NCBI GenBank assembly: GCA_034439615.1
Contig: JAWXAT010000062.1
Coordinates: forward strand, 1-47,682
Origin: Oligoflexia bacterium
GTDB taxonomy: Bacteria > Bdellovibrionota > Bdellovibrionia > JABDDW01
Direction: 5' to 3'
DNA length: 47,682 nt
The notes under the pieces are model-generated. The model did not search any database and was not told the origin of the DNA. It was given only the letters and a program-made list of their open reading frames with translations. Shown here in pieces: positions 34,018 to 44,023 of this stretch. Numbering within the stretch: position 1 is the stretch's first letter; every line of letters begins with the position of its first letter. The position numbers and the translations under genes were made by a program.

Positions 34018-34470
34018 TTATTTACGCATACTTTGAATGACGTCTTTGATTTTGCCAAGGCCGGAGATTCCGTAACTTCCGAGAAATTTTGCAAATGACA
34101 TCCCACCCGCTTTAATCACACCAAGATAACCATTGGTCAAAAGTGCGATCATTGAGCCGGTAACTTTAATTTTCATATTTTTATTTAAATAACTTTTTGC
34201 GATGTTGATTCCTAATTCAGCAATATCGTTGCTCGGGTCATTCACAAGACTTTCAACAGCTTGTGTCTTCATGGTAAAAACCACATCTGGATCTTTAGCA
34301 GGACGTTGTTCGAATCGAGGTTTATTGCCATCTTTGAAAAATGCGCAGGAGAGACCTTCTACGATTATGCCGATTTCAACACTCTGCCGCAAAGAGTCGG
34401 CCGCAGCCTCACAGGCTGAACGGGTTTCAAAAAATTTTTTCAACTCTTCGAAAGCTTGCTGATCAGTCAT
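34018..34470 (-). CDS. SCP2 sterol-carrier-like domain protein
   Basis: This 150-residue protein has the SCP2 fold pattern: IGIIVEGLSCAFFKDG in the first strands, PDVVFTMKTQAVESLVN and KIKVTGSMIALLTNGY near the end. SCP2 domains bind lipids or fatty acyl groups. I set the start at ATG 34470; an in-frame ATG lies three codons earlier, and the open frame farther upstream reads as hydrophobic non-native sequence. It is divergent from the AMP nucleosidase-like gene with only 44 bases between starts, so their promoters must overlap. Confidence 0.78.
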   Translation of the reverse strand: MTDQQAFEELKKFFETRSACEAAADSLRQSVEIGIIVEGLSCAFFKDGNKPRFEQRPAKDPDVVFTMKTQAVESLVNDPSNDIAELGINIAKSYLNKNMKIKVTGSMIALLTNGYLGVIKAGGMSFAKFLGSYGISGLGKIKDVIQSMRK

Positions 34471-34514
34471 ACTTAGCATAGTATTTAATTCGATCAGAAA
34501 TACAAGGATAACAA

Positions 34515-35339
34515 ATGAAACAAAAACAACATGCACTACTAGACCCCACTGACAACCCACGTACATGGAACAATCCCAAGAAAATGGCTATCGCTCGCAA
34601 CATGCTTGAGCGTTACACGGGGTCTTTGGCAAAAGAATTCAACAAGCACATCATTCTCACTAATTTTGAGTATTATATGGACCGTTTTAGTAAGCGATAC
34701 AATGCTCCGCTGAAATCAGGTTCTATCATGAGAGTCGCTCACAGTAAGTCTTTGGGGGTGAGTATTGTTGATTTTAAAATTGGCAGTCCCACAGCGGCGT
34801 TAGTTATTGAGATGCTTTCTGCAATATCTCCTGATGCGGTGCTCATGTTGGGTATGTGTGGTGGTTTACATCGAGATTTGAAGATTGGTGATTTCTTATT
34901 ACCCATGGCCGCGATTCGTGACGAGGGGACAAGTACGCATTTTATGCCTCCACAAGTTCCCGCACTTCCTGCTTTTAAAATTCAAAAATTTATCAGCCAA
35001 GTTATTTTAGAAAAAAACCTGAAATACCAGACAGGCGTGGTTCACACGACGGATTATCGGTTCTGGGAATTTGATCAAGAGTTTAAGAACGTACTGCGTC
35101 GTGAAAAAGTAGCAGCTATTGAAATGGAATGTGCGACTTTGTTTGTTACATCGTTTGCTTGTAAAGTTCCCTGTGGAGCGCTTTTGTTGGTAAGTGATTT
35201 GCCGCTTAAAAGAATTAAAACTAAAGCGTCAGCGAATCGAGTTTTTAGAGATTATACAGACAATCATTTAGAAATCGGCGTGCAAGCGATGACTGAAATT
35301 GACGAGCGTGGTGACAAGGTGCGACATTTCGAGTGGTAA
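34515..35339 (+). CDS. amn: AMP nucleosidase-like phosphorylase-fold protein
   Basis: This 274-residue protein belongs to the purine nucleoside phosphorylase/AMP nucleosidase fold. Features are FKIGSPTAALVIEML, LMLGMCGGLHRDLKIGDFLLP, TTDYRFWEF and AIEMECATLF, plus LLLVSDLPL with the catalytic Asp. It matches the short AMP nucleosidase type, which lacks the N-terminal regulatory domain of E. coli Amn (484 residues). It would cleave AMP to adenine and ribose-5-phosphate. The start has AAGGA 6 bases before the ATG. Confidence 0.85.
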   Translation: MKQKQHALLDPTDNPRTWNNPKKMAIARNMLERYTGSLAKEFNKHIILTNFEYYMDRFSKRYNAPLKSGSIMRVAHSKSLGVSIVDFKIGSPTAALVIEMLSAISPDAVLMLGMCGGLHRDLKIGDFLLPMAAIRDEGTSTHFMPPQVPALPAFKIQKFISQVILEKNLKYQTGVVHTTDYRFWEFDQEFKNVLRREKVAAIEMECATLFVTSFACKVPCGALLLVSDLPLKRIKTKASANRVFRDYTDNHLEIGVQAMTEIDERGDKVRHFEW

Positions 35340-35368
35340 AAATTAATTTCCCTCGTTGATTCGATCAC

Positions 35369-35398
35369 TTGACTTCTGCTCCCAAAGATAAGTTTAAT
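35369..35398 (+). promoter_or_regulatory. Possible promoter of the mreB operon
   Basis: TTGACT (35369-35374), an 18-base spacer and TTTAAT (35393-35398) lie just upstream of mreB. The predicted start of transcription falls at or next to the mreB ATG (35405), so this would give a leaderless or near-leaderless message. No good ribosome site is visible, which fits or else means another promoter is used. Confidence 0.3.
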
Positions 35399-35404
35399 GA
35401 GTAA

Positions 35405-36448
<1,044 letters not shown>

Positions 36449-36450
36449 GC

Positions 36451-36906
36451 ATGCTCACAGAGGCCCACTATCGGGCGGTCCTCAACTTTTTCTACTTTCT
36501 ATTGCAAGACGAAGGAATGTCCATCAGCGCGTCCTTCAAAACAATCAAGCAGATTCAAAAAACAATTTCTAAAAATGAATATCTCCTACTTGATGTCGTC
36601 GTTATTAAAACAATGTATGAAGTTTTAAATAAATATCTCGAAAAACATAAAATGAGTGCGGGAGCACCGCCTCGATCTGATTGGAAATCACCAAAGCCAG
36701 AGTACCTCATTGCATGGAAAGAATTCATGCGTCGAAGTGAAATGCCCAGTAGTATCGCTTTGGTTTTAAGATACATTCTTGATTATCCGCCAAATGTAAT
36801 CGCTGAGGCACTAGAAGTTCCCATAGGCACAATCTATTTTAGGCTTGGGCGCGGGCTAGAGTCTTTTGATCAAAATTCAATTCTCAAGGCGATGGTGAAA
36901 AAATGA
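36451..36906 (+). CDS. Sigma-70 region-4-like (ECF-type) protein
   Basis: This 151-residue helical protein ends in a helix-turn-helix of the sigma-70 region 4 type (ALVLRYILDYPPNVIAEALE followed by VPIGTIYFRLGRGL). The N-terminal part shows no clear region 2, so it may not bind a -10 element, and it could be a sigma-derived regulator rather than a full sigma factor. It lies 2 bases after mreB and overlaps the zinc-finger anti-sigma-like gene by 4 bases. That order, sigma-like then zf-HC2 protein, is typical of an ECF sigma/anti-sigma pair. Confidence 0.75.
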   Translation: MLTEAHYRAVLNFFYFLLQDEGMSISASFKTIKQIQKTISKNEYLLLDVVVIKTMYEVLNKYLEKHKMSAGAPPRSDWKSPKPEYLIAWKEFMRRSEMPSSIALVLRYILDYPPNVIAEALEVPIGTIYFRLGRGLESFDQNSILKAMVKK

Positions 36907-37853
36907 GCACAGAGCGAAAACTCAGCTGTTTTTTCAGTCGCGAATTATTTCCACTCTATATTGAGGAGCAATTAGATAACGCTCGACGTGAGCAAGTAGA
37001 GGTTCATCTAAAAGAATGTCAGCTGTGTCTTGATGTTTTTGAAAGGGTGAAAAAAAATCGTAAAATTCTTATAGAACTATCTGAAACAAAATGCAGTGCT
37101 GAAGTCGTAACTTTCTTACAAAAAGAACATCACTTTTGGAGTGATTTTATTGCTCGCTACGGATGGAGTAAGTGGAATTCAAATCTTAAATGGGCTGCTG
37201 AACTTTGTTTTGTGGCCATTGCGCTTGCTGCTACAATTCATTTATTTCCTTGGCTTAATCTTGCAAAAAGTCTTCAAGGTTTTCGCCCTGGAATTCCAAA
37301 GACAATCCCAATCACACCGCCGGTTTCTGGTACAGATGTTGAAATTGATACAGACACAGCTGGTGTGGGAAGTCCTCCGGTTGCTCTCGTTCAACCATTT
37401 ATTGGACCGCAATTACCGCCAGATGGTAAATTATCCCCTAGCGAAAAGTTACCAACAGTCGTTGCCGTCGTTAAACCTGCACCAGTTGCAGGGGTTGTTT
37501 CAGAGTCTGAAATGGGTGAAGAGTCTCCGATAAGTGATATGGCTCAACAAAAAATGGCAGGGTTTGTGTGGCGAGGGGCTGTTCAATTTGATGTGCTCAG
37601 CCCAGAAGTTGCAGAACAAATAACAAAATCTATTATTGCCCTGGGCGCAACAAAAGCCGGTAAAGTTGATTTAGGTTGGATACGTGGAACTCAGTTTTAT
37701 TACCATTTTATTTTACCTGATGAAAATTATGAAAAAGTTCTTAGTGTTATCAACGCTCATGGTGGAATCGTCGATGTTAAAAAAGAAAAACACCCTCGCG
37801 TAGTTAAAAAAGGATACATGCGTATCATCATGACTCTTGAGCAAGAAAAATGA
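36903..37853 (+). CDS. Zinc-finger (zf-HC2) anti-sigma-like membrane protein
   Basis: This 316-residue protein begins with a zf-HC2 cytoplasmic domain: LDNARREQVEVHLKECQLC, giving the His-x3-Cys-x2-Cys zinc motif that clamps sigma factors. A membrane helix follows (about residues 97-115, LCFVAIALAATIHLFPW), then a Pro/Val/Thr-rich periplasmic stretch and a folded C-terminal domain (about 215-316) of unknown type. The topology suits a sensor that releases its sigma partner on an envelope signal. It overlaps its neighbours by 4 bases on both sides. Confidence 0.85.
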   Translation: MSTERKLSCFFSRELFPLYIEEQLDNARREQVEVHLKECQLCLDVFERVKKNRKILIELSETKCSAEVVTFLQKEHHFWSDFIARYGWSKWNSNLKWAAELCFVAIALAATIHLFPWLNLAKSLQGFRPGIPKTIPITPPVSGTDVEIDTDTAGVGSPPVALVQPFIGPQLPPDGKLSPSEKLPTVVAVVKPAPVAGVVSESEMGEESPISDMAQQKMAGFVWRGAVQFDVLSPEVAEQITKSIIALGATKAGKVDLGWIRGTQFYYHFILPDENYEKVLSVINAHGGIVDVKKEKHPRVVKKGYMRIIMTLEQEK

Positions 37854-39781
37854 AAAGAGCGCAAAAATCTCTAAGGAGTATTCTAACTCTTTGGTTTTTA
37901 GCTTTTACAATTGTCCCGCTAGCATTTATTTCTGGTTATACCCTTGTACTCTATGAGTCTTCATTAAATTCAGAATTAAAAAAACGTCTCGAAGGCAATG
38001 TTCGAGAGGTTGGTGTGGGATTAGCTGATCTCGAAAGATTGATTATCAATAACGCTACGAACATTCACGCTGTGGATCCGACATTAAGTTATCATGTGGC
38101 AACAAGAAACATACAATCTGCTAGAAGAACAATCTCAGAATGGCTGCGAGTTCCTAGTACAAATCGCATCGTACTGTTTGATCGAGAGGGAAGGCTTATC
38201 ATCTCTCAAATCAGAAATCCAAATGGCGAAATCAAAGCACAGACAAATCTTGAAACGGGTGATTTTTATCTTACCGATCAACTTTTAGAAGAAATTAATA
38301 GCAAAGGTCAAAAAACAGAACGCGAAGTTATTCCAGGTAAAGGGCTTGATCTTATGGTTTACACGCGTATCGTACAAAAAGGGAAGACCGTTGGTTATAT
38401 TGAAGAGGTGGTAGAGCTAGGCCAAAATTTTATTTTAAGCCTTAAAAAAAGACTCAATCTAGAGGCTGTAATTTTTGATGATAAAGGGCAACCAGCCGCT
38501 GCGAGTAATCCAGATTTTTTTCTTTACCCAAAAGATTTTTTTCCAGGAAAATTTAATTCAGAATCTCAATCATTTTTTGATCTTACCAGTCGTGGTGAGC
38601 CCTATGGAATGATCATCAGACCAATTGTAGATACAAAAGGTAAACCCTATGTAACTCTGGGGCTTGCAACGAGTAAAATTGATGGGCAAAAGGTTTTAAA
38701 GCGCATCAAAGTAACACTTTTGACTGTAACAGTTTTAATTTTACTCTTTTTGATTCCCATATTGTTTTATGTTTCAAATAGGGTTGTTAAGCCCTTGAAT
38801 CAATTAGTTGAGGCCACCCAAAGAATGGAGGGTGGTAAAGTGGTTCAAAACATGACCAACACCTCTGATACTGAAATTGGTATCTTGATTGATTCATTTA
38901 ATCGTATGGCTAAAAATATTTCTACGGCACGAAAAGAGTTAGAGCAAAAAGTTGTTGAACTTGAAGCAATAAATGTTGAATTAAAAAATACACAAACATC
39001 TCTTGTGCATTCAGCAAAGATGGCAAGTCTTGGTCAATTAGTCGCCGGTGTTGCTCATGAACTTAATAACCCAATTGGTTTTATTTATTCAAACATGTCT
39101 CACTTACGTGAGTATGTTGAAAAACTTCGCACAGTATTAGATACCGCAGAAAAGAATCCTGAAAAATTAAAGAAAATTAAAGCAGATGTTGAATTTGATT
39201 TTCTTATTGATGATCTTCCAAAACTTATCGCCAGCTGTGAAGATGGTGCGCGCCGCACGCGTGATATAGTTTTAGGTTTACGTAATTTTTCACGCCTTGA
39301 TGAAGCACAGCTTAAGAAAGTTGACCTTCATGAAGGTCTTAGCAATACCCTAAAGCTTTTAACTAGTGAGCTTAAAAATCGAATTAAGTTACATGAAGAT
39401 TACGGGAAACTTCCCGAAGTGAGATGTTATGTGAGTCAGCTCAATCAGGTTTTTATGAATATTCTCAGTAATGCGGCCCAAGCCATTGAAAAGGATGGTG
39501 AGATCTGGATTAAAACCTGGGTAGAAGATAAATGGGCTTTTGTAACGATTCGTGATTCAGGCCCCGGAATTTCAAAAGAAGATATTGATAAGATTTTTGA
39601 TCCCTTTTTCACCACAAAGCCCGTGGGTCGTGGAACGGGCCTTGGTTTGAGCATTACTTATGGGATAATGCAAAAACATGGCGGTGAAATCACCGTTGAG
39701 AGTAAAAAGGGTTGGGGAACAGAATTTAAAATCAAGATCCCAATTGACGGACCCTCGGACGAAAAAAAATCCCCAGCCTAG
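37850..39781 (+). CDS. Membrane histidine kinase with periplasmic sensor and HAMP
   Basis: This 643-residue kinase has a first membrane helix (about 15-35), a periplasmic Cache-like sensor (about 36-285), a second helix (about 287-309), HAMP (about 310-362, KPLNQLVEATQRMEGG), a coiled coil and the phospho-acceptor helix LVAGVAHELNNPIGFIY with His403. The ATPase domain has N box NAAQAIEKDG, G1 DSGPGIS, F box FFTTK and G2 GRGTGLGLSI. No response regulator gene is adjacent. It overlaps the anti-sigma-like gene by 4 bases, linking the kinase to the mreB operon. Confidence 0.93.
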   Translation: MKRAQKSLRSILTLWFLAFTIVPLAFISGYTLVLYESSLNSELKKRLEGNVREVGVGLADLERLIINNATNIHAVDPTLSYHVATRNIQSARRTISEWLRVPSTNRIVLFDREGRLIISQIRNPNGEIKAQTNLETGDFYLTDQLLEEINSKGQKTEREVIPGKGLDLMVYTRIVQKGKTVGYIEEVVELGQNFILSLKKRLNLEAVIFDDKGQPAAASNPDFFLYPKDFFPGKFNSESQSFFDLTSRGEPYGMIIRPIVDTKGKPYVTLGLATSKIDGQKVLKRIKVTLLTVTVLILLFLIPILFYVSNRVVKPLNQLVEATQRMEGGKVVQNMTNTSDTEIGILIDSFNRMAKNISTARKELEQKVVELEAINVELKNTQTSLVHSAKMASLGQLVAGVAHELNNPIGFIYSNMSHLREYVEKLRTVLDTAEKNPEKLKKIKADVEFDFLIDDLPKLIASCEDGARRTRDIVLGLRNFSRLDEAQLKKVDLHEGLSNTLKLLTSELKNRIKLHEDYGKLPEVRCYVSQLNQVFMNILSNAAQAIEKDGEIWIKTWVEDKWAFVTIRDSGPGISKEDIDKIFDPFFTTKPVGRGTGLGLSITYGIMQKHGGEITVESKKGWGTEFKIKIPIDGPSDEKKSPA

Positions 39782-39829
39782 ATTCTTTCGCATTACGCCT
39801 GGTTCATACAATTGCAATAGCTAAAACTC

Positions 39830-40234
39830 ATGGAACTCATCAATAGCTACATGGCGGCTTCTTATTTTCGAAATCTTATTCAATCCCACGATGTCGAAGA
39901 ATTCTGGGTGGTCGCACTCAACCCCCAATGCAAGGTGATCACTTCACGCATGCTCTTTCGCGGAACTGTAGATTCATGCTTGATTCACCCACGTGATATC
40001 TTTCGATTTGGAATGAGCTGGAATGCCACATCACTATTGGTTGCTCATAATCATCCATCCGGTGCAATTGAACCTAGTCAGCCAGACATTGAAATGAGTC
40101 AGCGGCTGCGAAAAGCTGGCGAACTTGTGCTGTTACCAGTGTTAGATCATATTATCGTAACAGCGCGAGCTCATTACAGTTTCGCAGATCAGGGGTGGAA
40201 CCCATCCCTGCGCAGCGCGAATAGCGCTTTTTAA
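39830..40234 (+). CDS. radC: Short RadC-family JAMM-domain protein
   Basis: This 134-residue protein is only the RadC catalytic-like domain: EEFWVVALNPQCKVI, then AHNHPSGAIEPSQPD, the JAMM motif HNHPSG..PSxxD with zinc ligands. The usual N-terminal helix-hairpin-helix region (about 90 residues) is missing. RadC proteins are linked to DNA repair or mobile elements, but their biochemical role is unclear, and E. coli radC is not a true repair gene. It follows the kinase gene by 48 bases and may share its transcript. Confidence 0.85.
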   Translation: MELINSYMAASYFRNLIQSHDVEEFWVVALNPQCKVITSRMLFRGTVDSCLIHPRDIFRFGMSWNATSLLVAHNHPSGAIEPSQPDIEMSQRLRKAGELVLLPVLDHIIVTARAHYSFADQGWNPSLRSANSAF

Positions 40235-40279
40235 AATCATAAAGGTATTCTATATATACAAGCCTCTAGGAGTTAAAGT

Positions 40280-40951
40280 TTGGCTAAAAGATCAAAATCA
40301 AAAGATCGCTGTGAGCGCTGTTGTATCAGGCGTTTGCTTTGTCTTTGTTCGGTTATTCCTGAAATGCATCTTTCCACAAAACTTATCGTACTTATCCACA
40401 ACCGTGAAACCAGACGTCCGACAAATACCGGAAGACTTGCAACACTAGCGCTTCCACATAGCGAGTTGCGAGTGCGCGGTTTAAGAACTCCGATGAATGA
40501 AGAGGGGCTGGTAGTTTCTGACAGACAAACTCTATTATTATATCCCGATGAGAACGCCGTTGAACTAAGCCCAAGTTATGTGGCGAGTTTTAAAAAACCA
40601 ATAACACTTATTGTTCCAGATGGAAGTTGGCGTCAAGCTGCGAAGATGAGGTTTCGTGTTCCGGCCCTTAAAGATGTGCCTCATGTGAAAATACCAATGG
40701 GCGCAAAATCAAATTATCAGTTAAGACAAGAAACCAAAGAAAATGGTTTAGCAACCTTTGAAGCCATTGCACGCGCTTTTGGAATAATCGAAAGCCCTGA
40801 AGTGCAACAAAGGTTAGAAGATTTTTTTAAAATCATGGTCGAACGAACAATGTGGAGCCGTGGAAAAAAACTCGCCGAAGACTGTGAATCGCCGATACCA
40901 CCAGAAGCTATTTTGTTTAATTCAAACGCAGGTCATGCAGGCTCAAGATAA
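40280..40951 (+). CDS. DTW-domain protein (tRNA aminocarboxypropyltransferase family)
   Basis: This 223-residue protein has an N-terminal four-cysteine zinc motif (CERCCIRRLLCLC, about residues 11-23) and the DTW core: LIHNRETRRPTNTGRLATL, the DxTW-like DGSWRQAAKM and YQLRQETKENGLATFEAIA. The family includes TapT/YfiP, which adds the 3-amino-3-carboxypropyl group from SAM to uridine in tRNA. Here the DTW triplet reads DGSW. It starts at TTG (40280) with AGGAG 8 bases upstream, which decides the start. Confidence 0.85.
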   Translation: MAKRSKSKDRCERCCIRRLLCLCSVIPEMHLSTKLIVLIHNRETRRPTNTGRLATLALPHSELRVRGLRTPMNEEGLVVSDRQTLLLYPDENAVELSPSYVASFKKPITLIVPDGSWRQAAKMRFRVPALKDVPHVKIPMGAKSNYQLRQETKENGLATFEAIARAFGIIESPEVQQRLEDFFKIMVERTMWSRGKKLAEDCESPIPPEAILFNSNAGHAGSR

Positions 40952-40961
40952 ACCAAACTTT

Positions 40962-41444
40962 TTAATTCATATATCCAAGAGCTTTGAGTTGATCTGTCGT
41001 ATTTTTATCAACCTTCACACCGGCTGCTTTTAATCGACGCTCAAATTCTGTAGCGCGCACTCTTTGAATTTGTGCTGCACGTCGCTCACCGTCTTGAATG
41101 CGTGCTGAGTCTTCCAAAAATTCGGTTTCAGGATCCGATGCTTTAAAACGAGGTGTGTTTTGGTATGATTCAATAGTTGCTGATTGTTCGCCCATTTTTA
41201 ATGTGTTCACATTTGATATCGCTGAATTATGTAAATCCATTGGCTGAACAGTTGGCGTATCAAGATACAAACCGCCTTGGTGACTGGGTAAAATTTGTTT
41301 TTGAGCCCAAGCTTGTTCTTGTTCAACGCGCGTGTGGACTTCTTTGATTCTTGAATTAATGGTTTTGTTGCTGTCTTTAGCAAAAGCCATATCGTTCACA
41401 AACACGCTAAAAATCACTACTATAAAGAACACAGAGTTCATCAT
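40962..41444 (-). CDS. Secreted hypothetical protein
   Basis: This 160-residue precursor has a signal peptide (hydrophobic run FFIVVIFSVFVNDMAFA, cleavage near AFAK) with no lipobox. The mature part is charged and Gln-rich, with a helical segment (RIQDGERRAAQIQRVRATEF) and a C-terminal short motif of the type KAAGVKVDKNTTDQLKALGY. No domain recognised. It converges on the DTW gene and is divergent from lpoB. Confidence 0.7.
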   Translation of the reverse strand: MMNSVFFIVVIFSVFVNDMAFAKDSNKTINSRIKEVHTRVEQEQAWAQKQILPSHQGGLYLDTPTVQPMDLHNSAISNVNTLKMGEQSATIESYQNTPRFKASDPETEFLEDSARIQDGERRAAQIQRVRATEFERRLKAAGVKVDKNTTDQLKALGYMN

Positions 41445-41585
41445 AATTCCCCTCGTTTAGCTTACATATGAGCAAGCCAAATGCCACGCTGCGGTAGCAT
41501 AAGTTGTTGATTTTACAGGGAGCTTATTGGCATTATTGATTACTCATTAGACAGATGTCGGCTTACTAACAAAGGGGTCTCAAAA

Positions 41586-42176
41586 ATGTATAAACTCGTA
41601 GTTGCGTTATTGGCGGTTGTGTCTCTAGCTTCATGCGGGCCTAAGGCATTCACAAAGGGGGATTACGATAATCCAGAAAATGAAAATCTCCTCAATGATC
41701 AATTTTCAGAAACAGATATGCAAAAAATGGTTAAAGCATTAGTTACAAGTCTTGTAGCTTCAAAGCCGATTCAAAAAGCTGATAAGCCGCCCATCGTGAT
41801 GGTCACAAAATTAGAAAATAAAACCAATGAGCACATTGATACCCAAAGCATCATGGACATGGTGAAGGTAGAACTCGGTCGAACTGGTTCAGTGGCATTT
41901 GTTGATAAAGAAGCGCGTGGAGATGTATCAGCTGAATATGAATATCAAGATTCAGGCATGATGGATAACACCACCAAAAAAGGTAAAGGCAAACAAATCG
42001 GCGCTGATTACATTATAAACGGTCGACTCGACACTATCGTTCAAGAAGTTGGTAAAGACAAAACCGTTTATTACAAAATCACACTGTATTTGACCAATCT
42101 CTCCACCAACATTTCTATGTGGCAAGATCAGCAGCAAATCAGAAAAGTTTATAAAAAACGCAGCATCAGCATGTAA
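41586..42176 (+). CDS. lpoB: LpoB-type penicillin-binding protein activator
   Basis: LpoB is an outer-membrane lipoprotein that reaches the periplasm to stimulate PBP1B. The 196-residue protein has a lipobox LASC (Cys17), and the DUF/LpoB fold: PPIVMVTKLENKTNEHIDTQ, then QIGADYIINGRLDTIVQEVG and the terminal strand LYLTNLSTNISMWQDQQQIRK. The linker between lipid and fold is short (about 45 residues). It is followed 8 bases later by the partner lipoprotein gene common beside lpoB in many genera. A class A PBP is encoded at 10.5-13.2 kb. Confidence 0.9.
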   Translation: MYKLVVALLAVVSLASCGPKAFTKGDYDNPENENLLNDQFSETDMQKMVKALVTSLVASKPIQKADKPPIVMVTKLENKTNEHIDTQSIMDMVKVELGRTGSVAFVDKEARGDVSAEYEYQDSGMMDNTTKKGKGKQIGADYIINGRLDTIVQEVGKDKTVYYKITLYLTNLSTNISMWQDQQQIRKVYKKRSISM

Positions 42177-42184
42177 AGGTCTTA

Positions 42185-43435
42185 ATGAAAAAGTGTTTAA
42201 AGACGGGGCCAGCAGCGCTATCGCTGTTGGTTCTTTTTTATCTCACAGGTTGTGCTACTTACCCCTTTGAAACAAAAGGGGCGCAGAATGCATTTTACAG
42301 TGGTGATTACGTAAAAGCCGCTGCTGATTTAGAGGTTAAATCTAAAGAAGACGGCAAAGACCAAGTTCTCTATCTTCTAGATCGCGCCATGGCTTTACAG
42401 CTCATGGGTAATTTTAAAGAAAGTGAAAAACTTTTTATTCAAGTCGATAAACTCACCGAAGTTAAAGATTACACAAGTGTAAGCACTGAAGCAGCTACAC
42501 TTTTAACCTCTGACAATATCAAGCAATACAAAGGTGAAGATTTTGAAAAAGTACTGATCAATGCCTTTAATGCCATCAACTATGTTTTAGAAAATAACTA
42601 CGAAGATGCACTTGTAGAATGTCGAGTAGTAAATCATAAACTTCAAAAATATGTTCAAGAAGCAAAACTTAATTATGAACAAAATCCTTTTGCTCGTTAT
42701 TTATCGGCGATTATCTGGGAGGCTTCAGGAAAAATCGATGATGCATATATTGATTATAAAAAAACATTCGAACTTACACCTGATTTTCCATACCTAAAAA
42801 ATGATCTTATTAAGTGGGCTAAGCGCATGGGCCGAACAGAAGATCTAAAAAAGTGGGAAGAAAAATACGGTAAAGACGTTGTCGTTCTTTCTTCAAAAGA
42901 AGAGAAAAAACTTGGCGAAGTGATATTGCTTTATCAACAGGGTAAAAGTGCGGTTAAAAGGCCACATCCAAACTCACATCGATTTCCAAAATTTTACTCC
43001 CGTGGTTCAACAACTCAACAAGCGCGTATTGATATTTTAACAGCTGAGAATAAAACTGAACTCAGTCAAAAAATTTACAGTGTTTCTGATGTGGCTATCA
43101 AAACTTTAGACGAAGCTTATGCAGGAATCGTAGCAAAGCGCGTAGCGGGTGTTGTAGCAAAAGAAGTTGTTGCAGATCAAATCAGACAAAAAAATGAACT
43201 CCTTGGAGCCGTTGCCTGGATTAGCATGCACGTCATCGACCAAGCAGATCTTAGACATTGGTCTACATTACCTGAAACAATTCAAATCGCACGTTTACAC
43301 GTTGCACCCGGGACACATACAATTAAAGTTGTAGGGCTTGATGCCTCCGGAAATCCAAGTGGTGAAGAAACTTCAGTAGAGGTTAATGTCGCCGCCGGAA
43401 AAAAGGCCTTCATAAATTGGCGTTCTATTAAATAG
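42185..43435 (+). CDS. LpoB-associated tetratricopeptide-like lipoprotein (COG3014-like)
   Basis: This 416-residue precursor has a lipobox LTGC (Cys23). The mature part starts with TPR-like helices (YSGDYVKAAADLE, then VLYLLDRAMALQLMGNFKESE) to about residue 230. A positively charged middle and a final beta region (about 370-416, with AGTHTIKVVGLDASGNPSG-type strand) follow. This family sits next to lpoB in many Gram-negatives and is thought to help PBP activation, but that role is inferred from context. The start is 8 bases after the lpoB stop. Confidence 0.85.
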   Translation: MKKCLKTGPAALSLLVLFYLTGCATYPFETKGAQNAFYSGDYVKAAADLEVKSKEDGKDQVLYLLDRAMALQLMGNFKESEKLFIQVDKLTEVKDYTSVSTEAATLLTSDNIKQYKGEDFEKVLINAFNAINYVLENNYEDALVECRVVNHKLQKYVQEAKLNYEQNPFARYLSAIIWEASGKIDDAYIDYKKTFELTPDFPYLKNDLIKWAKRMGRTEDLKKWEEKYGKDVVVLSSKEEKKLGEVILLYQQGKSAVKRPHPNSHRFPKFYSRGSTTQQARIDILTAENKTELSQKIYSVSDVAIKTLDEAYAGIVAKRVAGVVAKEVVADQIRQKNELLGAVAWISMHVIDQADLRHWSTLPETIQIARLHVAPGTHTIKVVGLDASGNPSGEETSVEVNVAAGKKAFINWRSIK

Positions 43436-43507
43436 GATTCTGATTTTCTTAAACACTTCTCATTATGAGTCATTGCCAAATATTAAAATAATAGATAGAA
43501 AAGACAA

Positions 43508-44020
43508 ATGAAGTGCCCATGCGGAACTACAAAATCATTAAGTGATTGCTGTGAACCTTTTATCAAAGGTACTAAAAAGCCTTTAACAGCTGAAGCTCTT
43601 ATGCGTTCGCGATACACGGCTTACACACAGGGTGAGCTTGGTTATATCGCAGCAACGTTAGCGTCAGAAAGCCGACCAAACTTTGATGAAAAAGATGCTC
43701 GTGAATGGTCAAAAAACTCTAAATGGTTGGGTCTTGAAATTCTAAGCACCAAAAAAGGCCAAGAAGCTGACCGCGTTGGTACTGTAGAGTTTAATGCTAA
43801 GTATGAAAATGACGGTAAAGTTTTAGAACATCACGAAGTTTCTGAATTTAGAAAAGAAAAAGACACCTGGTATTTCGTAGACGGCGAGTCTCATGTTCAC
43901 GAAGAAGGCCAAGGACACCACGAACCAGCTCAGCCGGTGGTCCGCGAAACGCCAAAGATCGGTAGAAATGATCCTTGTGTTTGCGGTAGCGGCAAAAAAT
44001 ATAAGAAATGCTGTGGCTAA
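43508..44020 (+). CDS. ychJ: YchJ-family protein with two SEC-C motifs
   Basis: The 170-residue protein opens with a SEC-C-like zinc motif ([18 protein letters not shown]) and a YchJ/NTF2-like body ([22 protein letters not shown]). It closes with a classic SEC-C motif [19 protein letters not shown] His/Glu/Pro-rich linker ([15 protein letters not shown]) joins them. YchJ is widespread but of unknown function; SEC-C motifs bind zinc and often contact the protein-export or translation machinery. It converges on the outer-membrane protein gene with 3 bases between. Confidence 0.9.
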   Translation: MKCPCGTTKSLSDCCEPFIKGTKKPLTAEALMRSRYTAYTQGELGYIAATLASESRPNFDEKDAREWSKNSKWLGLEILSTKKGQEADRVGTVEFNAKYENDGKVLEHHEVSEFRKEKDTWYFVDGESHVHEEGQGHHEPAQPVVRETPKIGRNDPCVCGSGKKYKKCCG

Positions 44021-44023
44021 AAA